This document shows, one piece after another, positions 28,700-39,981 of a stretch of DNA of 64,000 bases. The stretch is from positions 1 to 64,000 of the forward strand of contig NZ_RQXV01000012.1 in the NCBI RefSeq assembly GCF_003858655.1. The letters run 5' to 3'. The notes beneath the pieces were generated by a model, which was given only the letters and a program-made list of their open reading frames with translations, made no database searches and was not told where the DNA came from. Both the position numbers and the translations under genes were made by a program. The first letter of the stretch is position 1, and every line of letters begins with the position of its first letter. Source of the stretch: Amphritea balenae (GTDB taxonomy: Bacteria > Pseudomonadota > Gammaproteobacteria > Pseudomonadales > Balneatricaceae).

Positions 28700-29400
28700 A
28701 ACACCTTATTCCGTAGCACAACAGTTGTCGTAAAAATCCGGTACAACGCACGATCATTGATAACAAAAGGATCTGGAAGCGTTTGTTTCTTCTTCAGTAC
28801 CTGCTCCGTGCTAGAGACTAAAAAGCTAACTCTTACCGCTACAACCCTGGTCCAGTCTTTAACATCGCTTACCAATTCAAAGCTATCGACAATCTGATCA
28901 CTATTGCCATCAACGCCATATTCAAGGGCTATCTGGCGGACACCGGATACTATCGCCTGAGGCTTGTTTTTATGAAACTCTGGGTCATAACGATACAAAG
29001 AGTCGCCAACACCAAGGTTCGCGATATAATAAGCAATATCACCACCTTCATCATGAACAGGGATATAAAGCACAGGACTTGAAATCTTGTCTTTTTTAGC
29101 CAGCAATACATCTTTTGCATTACTATCAGCATACGCAGCATCAGCATTAACAAACCCAACAACTGCAATTTCATCAGCTGTAGTACCCAGGCCCGCATTT
29201 CGCAGATCATAGGCTGCTTGATTCAGGACAAACCGACCAATTTCCTGTACTTCAGACATCGCTTCCTGCATCCGATAATTCATGCTATTAGCCACATATG
29301 CTGTCAACAGGGCACTGATCATCATCAATCCTATAACGGTAGATATCATTAACTCTATCAGAGTAAAACCAGACTGATCTGCTCGACTAGCGAAACTCAT
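28696..29400 (-). CDS. pilW: PilW minor pilin (set C)
   Basis: The leader MSFASRADQSG is followed by FTLIELMISTVIGLMMISAL with Glu at mature position 5, then GRFVLNQAAYDLRNAG as in PilW. The C-terminal IALEYGVDGNSDQIVDSFELV and TRVVAVRVSFLVSS match the PilW consensus with its acidic loop. At 234 residues it is shorter than the set A PilW. Four-base overlaps join it to pilV and pilX. Confidence 0.92.
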   Translation of the reverse strand: MSFASRADQSGFTLIELMISTVIGLMMISALLTAYVANSMNYRMQEAMSEVQEIGRFVLNQAAYDLRNAGLGTTADEIAVVGFVNADAAYADSNAKDVLLAKKDKISSPVLYIPVHDEGGDIAYYIANLGVGDSLYRYDPEFHKNKPQAIVSGVRQIALEYGVDGNSDQIVDSFELVSDVKDWTRVVAVRVSFLVSSTEQVLKKKQTLPDPFVINDRALYRIFTTTVVLRNKVL

Positions 29401-29888
29401 AGAAGGATCCTTAACAGATAGCTCTCACTGCAACTATTGTTACGATCTTTAGTCCAGCAGATAGTAATAGACGCCTGACGATTAACGGCATCGACAGATA
29501 TAGCACCATCCCCTTCTGGCAACAGCGTTGATACCGAGTTAATCCAACCAGAGAGGTCCTGACTTGCAATAGAAGAGCCTGCAACAGGGTCTGCTTTTAA
29601 ATTTAGCGTATAGCTGCCATCAATGACTGCCTGTGTGTTCAAACGCATACGCTCAGCCATATCATAAGCAAGACTAACTGCCTGAGAGCGACTGTAAGCA
29701 TGGAGGTTTTGTTGCGCTACCCGAGCCTGAACGCTAAGCGTTCCCAGAACGGAAATTGATACAAGAACAAGTGAAACTAATACTTCTATCAGGGTAAATC
29801 CCTGAGAAGAAAGGGAATAGCTGTGGGTTACCCGTCGGTTCAAATACCGACCAGATAATAAGCTTGGAATATATCTTCTTAGACTCAT
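29397..29888 (-). CDS. pilV: PilV minor pilin (set C)
   Basis: This 163-residue pilin has FTLIEVLVSLVLVSISVLGTL with Glu at mature position 5 and AYDMAERMRLN, the PilV signature. Its leader is unusually long at 30 residues and basic; a shorter start is not evident in frame. It opens set C, only about 45 bases after the fkpB terminator, with no obvious strong promoter in between. Confidence 0.9.
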   Translation of the reverse strand: MSLRRYIPSLLSGRYLNRRVTHSYSLSSQGFTLIEVLVSLVLVSISVLGTLSVQARVAQQNLHAYSRSQAVSLAYDMAERMRLNTQAVIDGSYTLNLKADPVAGSSIASQDLSGWINSVSTLLPEGDGAISVDAVNRQASITICWTKDRNNSCSESYLLRILL

Positions 29889-29933
29889 TTCACAACATCC
29901 TTGTTGTTGAAGCGAGTAGAGTCTAGTTATAAA

Positions 29934-29957
29934 AACAGAATCTGGCCAGATTCTGTT
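29934..29957 (-). terminator. Terminator after fkpB
   Basis: A perfect 24-base palindrome (AACAGAATCTGG and its complement) is followed on the minus strand by a T-run. It lies 27 bases past the fkpB stop and upstream of the set C pilV gene, so it separates the ribF-ileS-lspA-fkpB operon from the pilin genes, perhaps incompletely. Confidence 0.75.
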
Positions 29958-29983
29958 ATAAAATCAGCTGGAAAGTTAGACCA

Positions 29984-30415
29984 TCAATTAACATCAATAA
30001 TTTTTACTTCAAACTTAAGATTTTTACCCGCCAATGGGTGATTAAAATCTACCATCACTTTGCTGTCATTAAATTCAGCAATAACACCCGGCAGCTCACC
30101 GTTACCAGCATCGGCAAAGGAAATAACCAAACCCGGTTCCAGCGCCATATCACCGAACTGTTCCCGGTTAATACGTTGCATATTGTTAGGATTCGGCATC
30201 CCAAACCCCTGTTCAGGGGCGATATCATAAATAGCTTCTTCACCGGCTTTCATACCCAGCAATGCTGTTTCAAAGCCAGGTAATAGCTGACCATCACCCA
30301 CGACAAAGGTTGCTGCAGGGCCTTCAAAGTTGGAATCGACTACCGAACCATCTTCCAGCTTAATCGCGAAGTGAAGCGTAACTTTTGAATCTGCAGCGAT
30401 CTGTTGTTGCGACAT
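29984..30415 (-). CDS. fkpB: FkpB (SlpA) FKBP-type peptidyl-prolyl isomerase
   Basis: This is an FKBP-type proline isomerase of the SlyD/FkpB group. The 143-residue protein shows the split FKBP core (VTLHFAIKLEDGSVVDSNFEG and VVGDGQLLPGFETALLGMKAGE) with an insert-in-flap domain, DIAPEQGFGMPNPN. It lacks the His-rich metal tail of SlyD, hence FkpB. Its ATG overlaps the lspA stop (TAATG), the conserved lspA-fkpB coupling. Confidence 0.93.
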   Translation of the reverse strand: MSQQQIAADSKVTLHFAIKLEDGSVVDSNFEGPAATFVVGDGQLLPGFETALLGMKAGEEAIYDIAPEQGFGMPNPNNMQRINREQFGDMALEPGLVISFADAGNGELPGVIAEFNDSKVMVDFNHPLAGKNLKFEVKIIDVN

Positions 30416-30921
30416 TATGCAGCACCTTTGGTTGAATTCTTATCCGGCTCAGAAAACCAGATCATATCGATAATCAGCATACCTGCGCCAATAGTTATAG
30501 CAATATCTGCCAGGTTAAAGGCGGGAAAGTAATACTGATCATAATGTAACGAAATAAAGTCGATCACATAGCCATGCACGATGCGGTCATAGAGGTTACC
30601 CAATGCGCCGCCGAGCACAGATGCAAGACCACAGCCCAGCCAACGCTGTTGTCGAGGGGTTCGGGCCAGCCACACGACCAGCACCCCGCTCATAACGATA
30701 GCGATAGTAGCAAAGAACCAGCGCTGCCAACCGCCTGCATCAGACAGAAAACTAAACGCAGCGCCTTTGTTATAGAGCAATGTCAGATCAAATATCGCCA
30801 GCTGCGGGTGCGCAACACCATAAGGTAGCTGCGCATTAGCCAGATATTTGGTCAGCAGATCAGCCACTACAATCAGAACAACCAGCCACAGCCAGATCAA
30901 CGCATTACGTTGCTTTGCCAT
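30415..30921 (-). CDS. lspA: Lipoprotein signal peptidase LspA
   Basis: LspA is the inner-membrane aspartyl protease that removes signal peptides from prolipoproteins. Four hydrophobic segments are visible. The two catalytic Asp residues lie in GNLYDRIVHGYVIDF and AFNLADIAITIG. The ATG at 30921 has AAGGA eight bases upstream; an in-frame TTG six codons earlier is unlikely. At 168 residues it fits the family. It lies between ileS and fkpB. Confidence 0.95.
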   Translation of the reverse strand: MAKQRNALIWLWLVVLIVVADLLTKYLANAQLPYGVAHPQLAIFDLTLLYNKGAAFSFLSDAGGWQRWFFATIAIVMSGVLVVWLARTPRQQRWLGCGLASVLGGALGNLYDRIVHGYVIDFISLHYDQYYFPAFNLADIAITIGAGMLIIDMIWFSEPDKNSTKGAA

Positions 30922-30959
30922 CAAATAGTCCTTATTCAAAAGCGCTTAAACAGGTGCTT

Positions 30960-33776
30960 TTATGCATAAGCCCGCTGTTCACCGGCACCGGCAACGTTCT
31001 CAACACAACGATTACACAGTTCTTCATGCTCAGAAGTGCTACCCACATCTTCACGGTGATGCCAGCAACGGCCACACTTCGCTTCGGTCGTTTTAACAAC
31101 CTGAACCGACAGCCCTTCCAGCTCAGTTGCAACGGCATCGGTCGCCTCGCTCGCCGGGCGTACTGCCGCCTGCGAAGTGATTAACACGAAACGCAATTCA
31201 TCTTTCAGCTTATCCAGCTGAGCCTGTAACTCAGGAGAACAATACAGAGTCACTTCCGCTTCCAGGCTGCCACCGATATCGCCGGCATTACGCTGATTTT
31301 CCAGCTCTTTATTGACCGCAGTTTTAACTTCCAGAATCTGCTGCCAGTAATCACGGCCCAGCTCTGCGCTATCATCCATCTTGCTCAGGCCTGTATACCA
31401 GGTTGATAACTGAACAGACTCAGCCCGCTCGCCCGGCAACTCTTTCCAAATCTCATCCGCAGTAAAGCTCAGAATTGGCGCTATCCAACGCACCAGCGCT
31501 TCTACAATATGGAACAATGCCGTCTGACAAGAACGACGCGCGGTAGAATCTTCTTTGGCGGTATACTGACGATCTTTGATGATATCCAGATAAAAACCAC
31601 CCAGATCCAGCGAACAGAAATGGGAGATTTTCTGGTACACCTGCAGCATCTGATACTGATCGTAATGACCTTCCAGCTCATCCTGCAAAGATGCAGCACG
31701 ATCAACGGCCCAGCGATCCAGCGCCACCATATCTTCCGGAGCTACCATATCGGTAGCCGGATCAAAACCGTTCAGGTTGGACAACAGAAAACGCGCAGTA
31801 TTTCGAATTCGACGGTAAGCATCGGACGTACGCTTCAGAATCTCATCGGATACGGTCATCTCAGAGCTGAAATCGGTCGACGCAACCCACAGACGCAGAA
31901 CATCTGCGCCGTATTTATTCATCACTTCCTGCGGCGATACCACGTTACCGACGGACTTAGACATCTTACGGCCGTCACCATCAACGGTGAAACCATGAGT
32001 CAGTACTTGCTTATATGGTGCGCAACCGTTGATAGCAATACTGGTTTTCAGGGATGACTGGAACCAACCACGGTGCTGATCGGAGCCTTCCAGATAGAGA
32101 TCCGCCGGGAACTCCAGTCCTTCGGTAGGGCGCAGAACAGAATGATGGGTTACACCGGAATCAAACCATACATCCAGAGTATCCAGCACTTTCTCATACT
32201 GATCAGCCTCACTACCCAGTAGCTCTTCAGCGTCAAGATCAAACCAGGCATCGATACCGGTCTGCTCAACTTTCAGCGCTACCTGTTCGATCAGGTCCGC
32301 AGTTTGCGGATGCAGATCACCCGTAACCTTATGTACGAACAGGGCGATAGGTACACCCCAGGTACGCTGGCGGGAAACACACCAGTCCGGGCTCTGCTCA
32401 ACCATACCTTCGATACGGTTCTGGCCCCAGGCAGGGAACCATTCAACCTGCTTGATAGCATTCAGAGCATCGGCTTTAAGACCTTTCTCTTCCATGCTGA
32501 TGAACCACTGCGGTGTTGCGCGGTAAATCAATGGCGTTTTAGTACGCCAGCAATGTGGATAACTATGACTGAACTTATTCTTCAGAATTAACCGGTTATT
32601 AGCTTCCAGCGCCGCAACGATACTGTCTTCAACTTTATAAACATGCTGACCGGCAAACTCACCCGCCGCTTCAGTGAAAACACCGTTACCGGCCACTAAG
32701 TTCAGCGTGCCGATACCGTAAGCACGACCGACATTGAAATCTTCCACACCGTGATCCGGTGCGGTGTGTACTGCACCGGTACCCGCATCGGTGGTTACAT
32801 GTTCACCCAGAATGACGGGCAGCGGCTTATCGTAGAAAGGATGCTGTACCTGCTGGTTCTCCAACGCAGCGCCCTTACAACGACCAACAATGCTGTAATC
32901 TTCAACACCGTAACGCTGCATGGCATCTTCCACCAGCGCTTCAACCAACAACAGACGTTCAACACCGGTGCCGGTATCACACTGTACCAGCACGTAATCC
33001 AGTTCAGCATTCAAAGATACCGCCTGGCTGGATGGCAACGTCCATGGCGTTGTTGTCCAGATTACAACCGATGCGGCACCTTCCCCTGAAACGTCGTCAA
33101 ACGCATTAAGGAATGCAGCTTCGTCAACCGGCGCATAACGCACATCTATCGCCAGTGAGAACTTATCCTGATACTCGACTTCCGCTTCAGCCAGCGCCGA
33201 TCCGCCTACAACACTCCAGTAAACCGGCTTATAACCTTTAACCAGATGGCCATTTTCAGCGATACGGCCCAGAGCACGGATAATATTTGCTTCGGTATCG
33301 AAATTCATCGTCAGGTATGGGTTTTCCCAGTCACCCTGGACACCCAGACGGATAAAATCTTTCTTCTGCCCCGCAACCTGACGCGCGGCGTATTCGCGGC
33401 ATTTCTTACGGAAATCACCGAAAGAAAGTTTTACGCCCGCTTTACCGGCCTTTTTCTCAACGTTGTGCTCGATCGGCAGACCATGACAGTCCCAACCAGG
33501 AACGTAAGGCGCATCAAAACCCGCCAGCGTACGTGACTTAACGATAATATCTTTCAGAATTTTGTTTACTGCGTGACCGATATGGATGTCACCATTAGCG
33601 TATGGAGGGCCATCATGCAGAATATATTTTTCACGACCTGCGCTGACTTCACGAATCTTTTTATACAGATCCATTTTCTGCCACTGTTTCAGCATCTGAG
33701 GCTCTTTCTGAGCCAGATTGCCGCGCATAGGGAACTTAGTATTAGGTAAGTTCAGAGTCGGTTTGTAATCGGTCAT
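30960..33776 (-). CDS. ileS: Isoleucyl-tRNA synthetase
   Basis: IleS charges tRNA-Ile. The 938-residue class I synthetase has the HIGH-type motif in [15 protein letters not shown], the KMSKS loop in [12 protein letters not shown], an editing domain between them ([13 protein letters not shown] and [15 protein letters not shown]), and a C-terminal zinc finger ([12 protein letters not shown], then CNRC). All expected motifs are present. It is in the conserved ribF-ileS-lspA-fkpB order. Confidence 0.98.
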   Translation of the reverse strand: MTDYKPTLNLPNTKFPMRGNLAQKEPQMLKQWQKMDLYKKIREVSAGREKYILHDGPPYANGDIHIGHAVNKILKDIIVKSRTLAGFDAPYVPGWDCHGLPIEHNVEKKAGKAGVKLSFGDFRKKCREYAARQVAGQKKDFIRLGVQGDWENPYLTMNFDTEANIIRALGRIAENGHLVKGYKPVYWSVVGGSALAEAEVEYQDKFSLAIDVRYAPVDEAAFLNAFDDVSGEGAASVVIWTTTPWTLPSSQAVSLNAELDYVLVQCDTGTGVERLLLVEALVEDAMQRYGVEDYSIVGRCKGAALENQQVQHPFYDKPLPVILGEHVTTDAGTGAVHTAPDHGVEDFNVGRAYGIGTLNLVAGNGVFTEAAGEFAGQHVYKVEDSIVAALEANNRLILKNKFSHSYPHCWRTKTPLIYRATPQWFISMEEKGLKADALNAIKQVEWFPAWGQNRIEGMVEQSPDWCVSRQRTWGVPIALFVHKVTGDLHPQTADLIEQVALKVEQTGIDAWFDLDAEELLGSEADQYEKVLDTLDVWFDSGVTHHSVLRPTEGLEFPADLYLEGSDQHRGWFQSSLKTSIAINGCAPYKQVLTHGFTVDGDGRKMSKSVGNVVSPQEVMNKYGADVLRLWVASTDFSSEMTVSDEILKRTSDAYRRIRNTARFLLSNLNGFDPATDMVAPEDMVALDRWAVDRAASLQDELEGHYDQYQMLQVYQKISHFCSLDLGGFYLDIIKDRQYTAKEDSTARRSCQTALFHIVEALVRWIAPILSFTADEIWKELPGERAESVQLSTWYTGLSKMDDSAELGRDYWQQILEVKTAVNKELENQRNAGDIGGSLEAEVTLYCSPELQAQLDKLKDELRFVLITSQAAVRPASEATDAVATELEGLSVQVVKTTEAKCGRCWHHREDVGSTSEHEELCNRCVENVAGAGEQRAYA

Positions 33777-33800
33777 TTTCGTATCGCTTCTGGATCTTTT

Positions 33801-34742
33801 TTAGTTGGCCTTAGCGGCACCTGCCAGGAAGTATTCCCTGACCTCTCGAATATCAGTTTCTATCTGCTGTTTGAGTTTTTCCAACCCGTCGAACTTTTGT
33901 TCCGGACGGATAAAGGCTTTAAACTCTACCGCCAACAGCTGGCCGTAGATATCACCATCAAAATCAAATAAGTGGGCTTCCAGTACAGGTAACGTGCCAT
34001 TAACGGTCGGGCGCATTCCCACATTAGCAACACCTTCTGCCTGAAGCCCTTCGCCGGTCAATGTAACGGCATAAACCCCGGTCAGTGGACAAGGAAAACG
34101 ATGCATTCGAACATTAGCTGTTGGCACGCCAATAGTACGACCCAGCTTCTGGCCATGCATTACTCTTCCGGTTACCCGGTAAGGCCTGCCTAACAATTTT
34201 TCAGCCAAAGCCAGCTGGTTACTCTGCAACGCCCGTCGGATTCGGCTACTGCTCACCCGTTCGTCGTCGACATCATAGGTTTCGGTATTAACCACACTGA
34301 AGCCATAATGCCTGCCACTACGCTTTAACATGCAGTAATCGCCGCTGCGGTCACAACCAAAGCGGAAGTCATCGCCAACGACAAAGTGCTGCACTGCCAA
34401 ACCCTTGAGCAACAACTCATCAACAAACTGATCGGCAGTCATAGAGCGTAAGCGTTCATTAAACGTAAGACATAACACCCGGTCTACACCCTGAGCTTCC
34501 AGCAACCGTACCTTTTCATCAAAGCGCGTTAAGCGGGGTGGTGCATCATGGCCAGAAAAAAACTCACGAGGCTGTGGCTCGAAAATGATAACAACCGTCG
34601 GCAAACCTAACTCTTTGCCTTTTTGCATCACCTGAGCAAGCACCTGCTGATGACCCAGATGTACACCATCAAAGTTGCCGATCGTCGCTACACAGCCTTT
34701 ATGCTTGTCGCGCAGATTATGCAAACCCCGAATTAATTCCAT
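33801..34742 (-). CDS. ribF: Bifunctional riboflavin kinase / FAD synthetase RibF
   Basis: RibF phosphorylates riboflavin to FMN and adenylates FMN to FAD. The N-terminal adenylyltransferase domain has ATIGNFDGVHLGHQQV and the ISSSRIRR-like VSSSRIRRAL; the C-terminal kinase domain starts near GRPYRVTGRVMHGQKLGR and has VPTANVR. The length of 313 residues is normal. It heads the ribF-ileS-lspA-fkpB operon, as in E. coli. No FMN riboswitch is visible upstream. Confidence 0.96.
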   Translation of the reverse strand: MELIRGLHNLRDKHKGCVATIGNFDGVHLGHQQVLAQVMQKGKELGLPTVVIIFEPQPREFFSGHDAPPRLTRFDEKVRLLEAQGVDRVLCLTFNERLRSMTADQFVDELLLKGLAVQHFVVGDDFRFGCDRSGDYCMLKRSGRHYGFSVVNTETYDVDDERVSSSRIRRALQSNQLALAEKLLGRPYRVTGRVMHGQKLGRTIGVPTANVRMHRFPCPLTGVYAVTLTGEGLQAEGVANVGMRPTVNGTLPVLEAHLFDFDGDIYGQLLAVEFKAFIRPEQKFDGLEKLKQQIETDIREVREYFLAGAAKAN

Positions 34743-34835
34743 GTCACCCAGTTCTCATCAACAAATAAAAATAAGCGCGAAATTATACCCTAATTACAGG
34801 CCTCATAGCCATTAATCTGGATGATCTATAACCTA

Positions 34836-35099
34836 AGGAACCTGCGAACAATTCCCTAACGCCTCAGGCTTACAGAGCGTTTCAGATTCGAGGCAACGAT
34901 TGCAGGCATGCTGGTTGCCGTCGAGAATCGTTAACAAAGGAACTGGGGCACTCTGTAAGCCCCGAAGGGTGGGCATTAAATCGACTTTCTGCTTTGCCAG
35001 GTAACTTGGAAAGGACTTGTCATTCCGCTGCGCTACCTTTCTTACATTAAGTCAATTTACTGCCCACTGAGAAAGTATTGGACTTATTCGCAGGCTCCC
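34836..35099. mobile_element. MITE-like repeat, copy 1 (264 bp)
   Basis: The element starts AGGAACCTGCGAAC and ends GACTTATTCGCAGGCTCCC. Its ends form imperfect terminal inverted repeats (16 of the outer 20 bases pair) and it is flanked by TA on both sides, a likely target duplication. It shares about 80% identity over its whole length with the reverse complement of 49488-49752. It has no transposase and no convincing frame, so it is a non-autonomous element. It fills the 361-base gap between ribF and murJ and ends five bases from the murJ stop. Confidence 0.75.
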
Positions 35100-35103
35100 T
35101 AAT

Positions 35104-36690
35104 TCAATGTCGCAGATCTTTTGCCCGCATACCCAGCAGAGCCAAAACGATTAAATAGACTGCAGCACCACCCAGAACCAGTATCGCCATCTGCGCTACA
35201 CGCTGCCAAAGATCATAGGCAAGCCACTGATCAGGCGTACCCGCCAACCACACTAACAGGCCAATCATCGACGCATTTGCCAATAGCAGCTTGAGCAGAA
35301 ACGCCCCCCAACCCTTCTGCCAGACAAACACACCCTCTTTCAGCAACCCACGTAACAACAAACCGGCATTCAGGAAAGCCGACAAGGTTGTGGCTAACGC
35401 CAGACCCACATGAGCCAACGGTCCGATCAGCGCAAGGTTAAGCGCCATATTCACAACCATAGCGATAATACCGACCTTAACCGGCGTTTTAGTATCCTGA
35501 CGCGAGAAATAACCCGGCGCTAACACTTTGATCAACATAAAGGCCAGCAAACCACAGGCATAAGCCCGCAAACTCATCGCCGCCATAGTGACATCACTAT
35601 CGGTCATCGCTCCGTAATGGAATAACGTTGCCAATAAAGGCTCTGCCAATACCAGTAAAGCCATCGCAGCCGGAAAACCTATCAGCAACACCATCCGCAT
35701 CGCCCAATCCAGCGTTCTGGCAAATGTCTCAGTATTTTTCTCAGCATGCTTACGGGATAAGCTTGGCAGTATCACGGTCGCTATCGCTATACCAAACACG
35801 CCTAACGGCAGCTCAGCTAAGCGATCAGAATAATACAGCCATGAAACACTACCGACCTGCAGAAAAGAGGCCAGCAGGGTATCCAGCAACAGGTTAATCT
35901 GACTCACAGACACGCCAAATAGCGCCGGCACCATCAACCTCATTATCCGACTAACGCCCTCATCCCGGAAACCCAACCGCGGACGGGGTAACAACTGCAA
36001 TCGCCACAAGAATGGCAGCTGAAACAACAGCTGCACTGAACCGGCTATCAATACACCTAAGGCCAACGCCATCACCGGCTGATCAAATACAGGCTGCAGC
36101 CAGATCGCCGCACCGATAAGCGACAGGTTAAGCAACACCGGCGTAAATGCCGGCACCGCAAACCGCTCATAACTATTCAACACACTACCCGCCAGGGCAG
36201 TTAGAGATATGAGTAACAGATAAGGGAAAGTAAATCGCAGCATATCCACTGCCAACTCATATCGCAGCGGATCATTCAAATAAAAACCCGGCGCAAAAAC
36301 GGCCGCCAGAACCGGCGCACCCAACACCCCGATACCGGTGACAAAGACCAACACTAAACCAAGACTACCGGTTACCCGGTCAATCAGCGCTTTTACTGCC
36401 TGTAGATCCTTAAGACTGCGATACTCAGACAAAACCGGTACAAAAGCCTGTGCAAAAGCACCCTCAGCAAACAGGCGCCGCAGAAAGTTAGGGATTTTAA
36501 ACGCAACAAAAAACGCATCAGCGCTACTGCCGGCACCAAAGAAATTTGCAACCACCACATCCCTTACCAACCCCAACACCCGGGACAGCATCGTCATCAC
36601 ACCAACCACTGCACTTGATCGAAGCAGACTACGCCCCTTACCGGCTTCAGGTTGCTGCGGGTTATCTGGTGTTGATTCTGACTTACTCAA
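35104..36690 (-). CDS. murJ: Lipid II flippase MurJ
   Basis: MurJ moves lipid II across the inner membrane for peptidoglycan synthesis. The protein has about 14 hydrophobic segments and the family start SSAVVGVMTMLSRVLGLVRDVVVANFFG, followed by FFVAFKIPNFLRRLFAEGAFAQAFVPV. I prefer a TTG start at 36690 (528 residues), which has AGGA eight bases upstream. A GTG at 36759 would add 23 residues with a poorly spaced ribosome site. It is divergent from rpsT, the arrangement seen in other gammaproteobacteria. Confidence 0.95.
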   Translation of the reverse strand: MSKSESTPDNPQQPEAGKGRSLLRSSAVVGVMTMLSRVLGLVRDVVVANFFGAGSSADAFFVAFKIPNFLRRLFAEGAFAQAFVPVLSEYRSLKDLQAVKALIDRVTGSLGLVLVFVTGIGVLGAPVLAAVFAPGFYLNDPLRYELAVDMLRFTFPYLLLISLTALAGSVLNSYERFAVPAFTPVLLNLSLIGAAIWLQPVFDQPVMALALGVLIAGSVQLLFQLPFLWRLQLLPRPRLGFRDEGVSRIMRLMVPALFGVSVSQINLLLDTLLASFLQVGSVSWLYYSDRLAELPLGVFGIAIATVILPSLSRKHAEKNTETFARTLDWAMRMVLLIGFPAAMALLVLAEPLLATLFHYGAMTDSDVTMAAMSLRAYACGLLAFMLIKVLAPGYFSRQDTKTPVKVGIIAMVVNMALNLALIGPLAHVGLALATTLSAFLNAGLLLRGLLKEGVFVWQKGWGAFLLKLLLANASMIGLLVWLAGTPDQWLAYDLWQRVAQMAILVLGGAAVYLIVLALLGMRAKDLRH

Positions 36691-36821
36691 TGGCCCATTC
36701 CTGTTGCCGTTATCGGTTTGCCGAAGATAATACCGGTTAAAATGCAAAAATGCTTGCACAGCCTCTCATCACAAACGCACCAGGGAGAACCAACTCCCCA
36801 CTATTTATTAGTATTTATATG

Positions 36822-36850
36822 TTGACAGCTGCGCCGCAAACATGAATAAT
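36822..36850 (+). promoter_or_regulatory. rpsT promoter
   Basis: A perfect -35 TTGACA (36822-36827) and -10 AATAAT (36845-36850) are 17 bases apart, followed by the discriminator CTCGCGTC. The start point would be near 36857, giving an rpsT leader of about 90 bases. The discriminator closely matches those of the rplU and rpsM promoters in this window. Confidence 0.85.
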
Positions 36851-36945
36851 CTCGCGTCTTAAATTTCGATGATCGGACTGCTTAAAATAAGCATCTGATA
36901 CATCTTATTAACAATTAATCTTTCCAAATTTAGAGGAGTCGGATT

Positions 36946-37212
36946 GTGGCTAATTCCGCAGGATCCCGTAAACGCGCTCGCCAATCTGAGAAGCGCCGTC
37001 AAAACAACGCGAGCCTGCGTTCCATGGTTCGTACCTACGTTAAAAAAGTAGCTGCTGCTATCGAGTCTGGTGACTACGCTGCTGCAACTGCAGCTTTCGT
37101 TGCAGCTCAGCCTGTAATGGATGGCGCTGTAAGCAAAGGCATCTACAACAAAAATCAGGTTGCTCGCAAGAAGAGCCGCATGAACGCTGAGATCAAAAAA
37201 CTGGCTGCATAA
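36946..37212 (+). CDS. rpsT: Ribosomal protein S20
   Basis: S20 binds 16S rRNA early in 30S assembly. The 88-residue, Ala/Lys-rich helical protein matches the family throughout (SRKRARQSEKRRQNNASLRSMVRT). The start is GTG at 36946 with GAGGAG at suitable spacing. In E. coli rpsT uses a rare TTG start that contributes to autoregulation; the non-ATG start here may serve the same purpose. Confidence 0.97.
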   Translation: MANSAGSRKRARQSEKRRQNNASLRSMVRTYVKKVAAAIESGDYAAATAAFVAAQPVMDGAVSKGIYNKNQVARKKSRMNAEIKKLAA

Positions 37213-37228
37213 TCCAGTTTCTCGCAAT

Positions 37229-37256
37229 AAAAAAACCGGCTTATGCCGGTTTTTTT
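37229..37256 (+). terminator. rpsT terminator
   Basis: A perfect 12-bp stem (AAAAAAACCGGC and complement) with a TTAT loop and T-run lies 16 bases past the rpsT stop. It can work in both directions. Confidence 0.9.
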
Positions 37257-37277
37257 GTGTCTGAGACAAATTCAGTT

Positions 37278-37312
37278 TAAAAAGCCTTTTAACTCTTTGA
37301 GAGCAAGGCTTT
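37278..37312 (-). terminator. Possible terminator downstream of proB
   Basis: Arms AAAAAGCCTT and AAGGCTTTT can form a hairpin with a long loop and a T-run on the minus strand. It lies about 130 bases past the proB stop in a 232-base gap that otherwise shows nothing beyond the rpsT terminator. Confidence 0.4.
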
Positions 37313-37444
37313 TGGCATCTAACAAACGGAGTCATCGTACCCCTGCGGTATTACTCGTGTAAATGAGTATTGATAGATACAAAGTAACGCAACTATCGGT
37401 AACTTAACTCTCGGTAACACAACCCTCGAAAAGACAGACAACTG

Positions 37445-38569
37445 TTAGGCTAGCACCAGGTTATCACGGTGAACCAACTCAGCCTCGCCCACAAACCCCA
37501 GCAATGACTCAATACGCTTACTCGGATTACCGATAATCTTCTGCGCATCTTCGATGCCGTAGTTTACCAACCCCCGGGCAATAACTTTGCCGTGCTCATC
37601 CGAGAGAACCACCATTTCACCACGAGAAAACGAACCCGTTACCGCACGAACTCCCGCCGGCAATAAACTCTTGCCTCGCTCAACCAGCGCAGCAACCGCC
37701 CCCGCATCCAGCGTCAGCGTACCACGCGCCTGCAGGTGACCCGCAATCCACTGCTTACGCGCTGCCATAGGTGACTGCTCAGGCACCAACAGTGTACCCA
37801 ACTGCATACCTTCACGCAGTTTTAGTAAAACTTCATCTTCACGACCGCTGGCAATAACCGTTACCGCACCAGAACGTGCCGCCAGCTTAGCCGCACGCAC
37901 TTTAGTCGCCATTCCACCCTGACCCAGCACACCACCGTCACCCGCCATCGCATCCAACGCCGCATCACCGGCCTTAGCCTCACTAATCAGAGTAGCATCG
38001 GGATTACTGCGAGGGTCTGCAGTACAGAGACCATCCTGGTCAGTCAATAGAATCAACGCATCGGCCTCGATCAGGTTAGCAACCAAAGCCCCCAACGTAT
38101 CATTATCACCAAAGCGGATCTCTTTGGTTACTACCGTATCATTCTCATTAACAACCGGCACAACACCCACTGACATCAGGGTTTTCAGTGTCGCCTGAGC
38201 ATTCAGATAACGCTTTCGGTTTGAGTGATCTTCATGGGTAAGAAGGATTTGGGCGGTATGGGTTTTATGGCGCTGAAAATTAGTCTCATAAGCCTGCACC
38301 AACCCCATCTGACCTACCGCCGCTGCGGCCTGAAGCTTATAAATCTCATGGGGACGGGTCTTCCAACCCAGCCGGACTATCCCTTCTGCGATAGAGCCCG
38401 ATGAAACCAACACGATCTCAACACCCTCGCGGCGCAAATGAGCCAGCTGATCTACCCAGCGACTAATTGCCGCCAGATCCAGGCCTTCACCATCATTTGT
38501 AAGTAACGCACTACCGATCTTTACTACCCAACGACGGGATGTTTTCAGTTTATTTCGCGCTTCGCTCAC
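37445..38569 (-). CDS. proB: Glutamate 5-kinase ProB
   Basis: ProB phosphorylates glutamate in the first step of proline synthesis. The amino-acid kinase domain (about 12-250) has [24 protein letters not shown] and [13 protein letters not shown]-terminal PUA domain (about 275-365) follows, typical of ProB. The start is GTG at 38569 without a strong ribosome site, 44 bases after obgE. Its place at the end of rplU-rpmA-obgE is common in Pseudomonas-type genomes. Confidence 0.95.
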   Translation of the reverse strand: MSEARNKLKTSRRWVVKIGSALLTNDGEGLDLAAISRWVDQLAHLRREGVEIVLVSSGSIAEGIVRLGWKTRPHEIYKLQAAAAVGQMGLVQAYETNFQRHKTHTAQILLTHEDHSNRKRYLNAQATLKTLMSVGVVPVVNENDTVVTKEIRFGDNDTLGALVANLIEADALILLTDQDGLCTADPRSNPDATLISEAKAGDAALDAMAGDGGVLGQGGMATKVRAAKLAARSGAVTVIASGREDEVLLKLREGMQLGTLLVPEQSPMAARKQWIAGHLQARGTLTLDAGAVAALVERGKSLLPAGVRAVTGSFSRGEMVVLSDEHGKVIARGLVNYGIEDAQKIIGNPSKRIESLLGFVGEAELVHRDNLVLA

Positions 38570-38613
38570 TGCTGATCACTCTCTCAAGGGGCTATCGGCT
38601 TTTACAGATCGCC

Positions 38614-39816
<1,203 letters not shown>

Positions 39817-39935
39817 TCACCTCCAGACTTACTGGACTCAGGTGCAACACATATGCCATTCAAACCAGCTGTTGAAAACACACCCCTTCTTCAAGGATAG
39901 ACTTTCAACAACAAGCTTAATCAGCTACCAGAAAC

Positions 39936-39966
39936 AAAAAAAGCCCCGCAACCGCGGAGCTTTTTT
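39936..39966 (-). terminator. Terminator after rpmA
   Basis: A stem with one mismatch (AAGCCCCGC / GCGGAGCTT), an AACC loop and flanking A/T runs lies 15 bases past the rpmA stop. It probably limits transcription into obgE and proB so that ribosomal proteins are made in excess. Confidence 0.75.
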
Positions 39967-39981
39967 AATATTAAAGCCGAA

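Noticed and set aside
34743-34835. FMN riboswitch before ribF
   Set aside because: The upstream gap is filled mostly by the MITE-like element and shows no conserved FMN aptamer segments.
36859-37335. 158-codon frame antisense to rpsT
   Set aside because: Shadow of rpsT and its terminator with no start site or family features.
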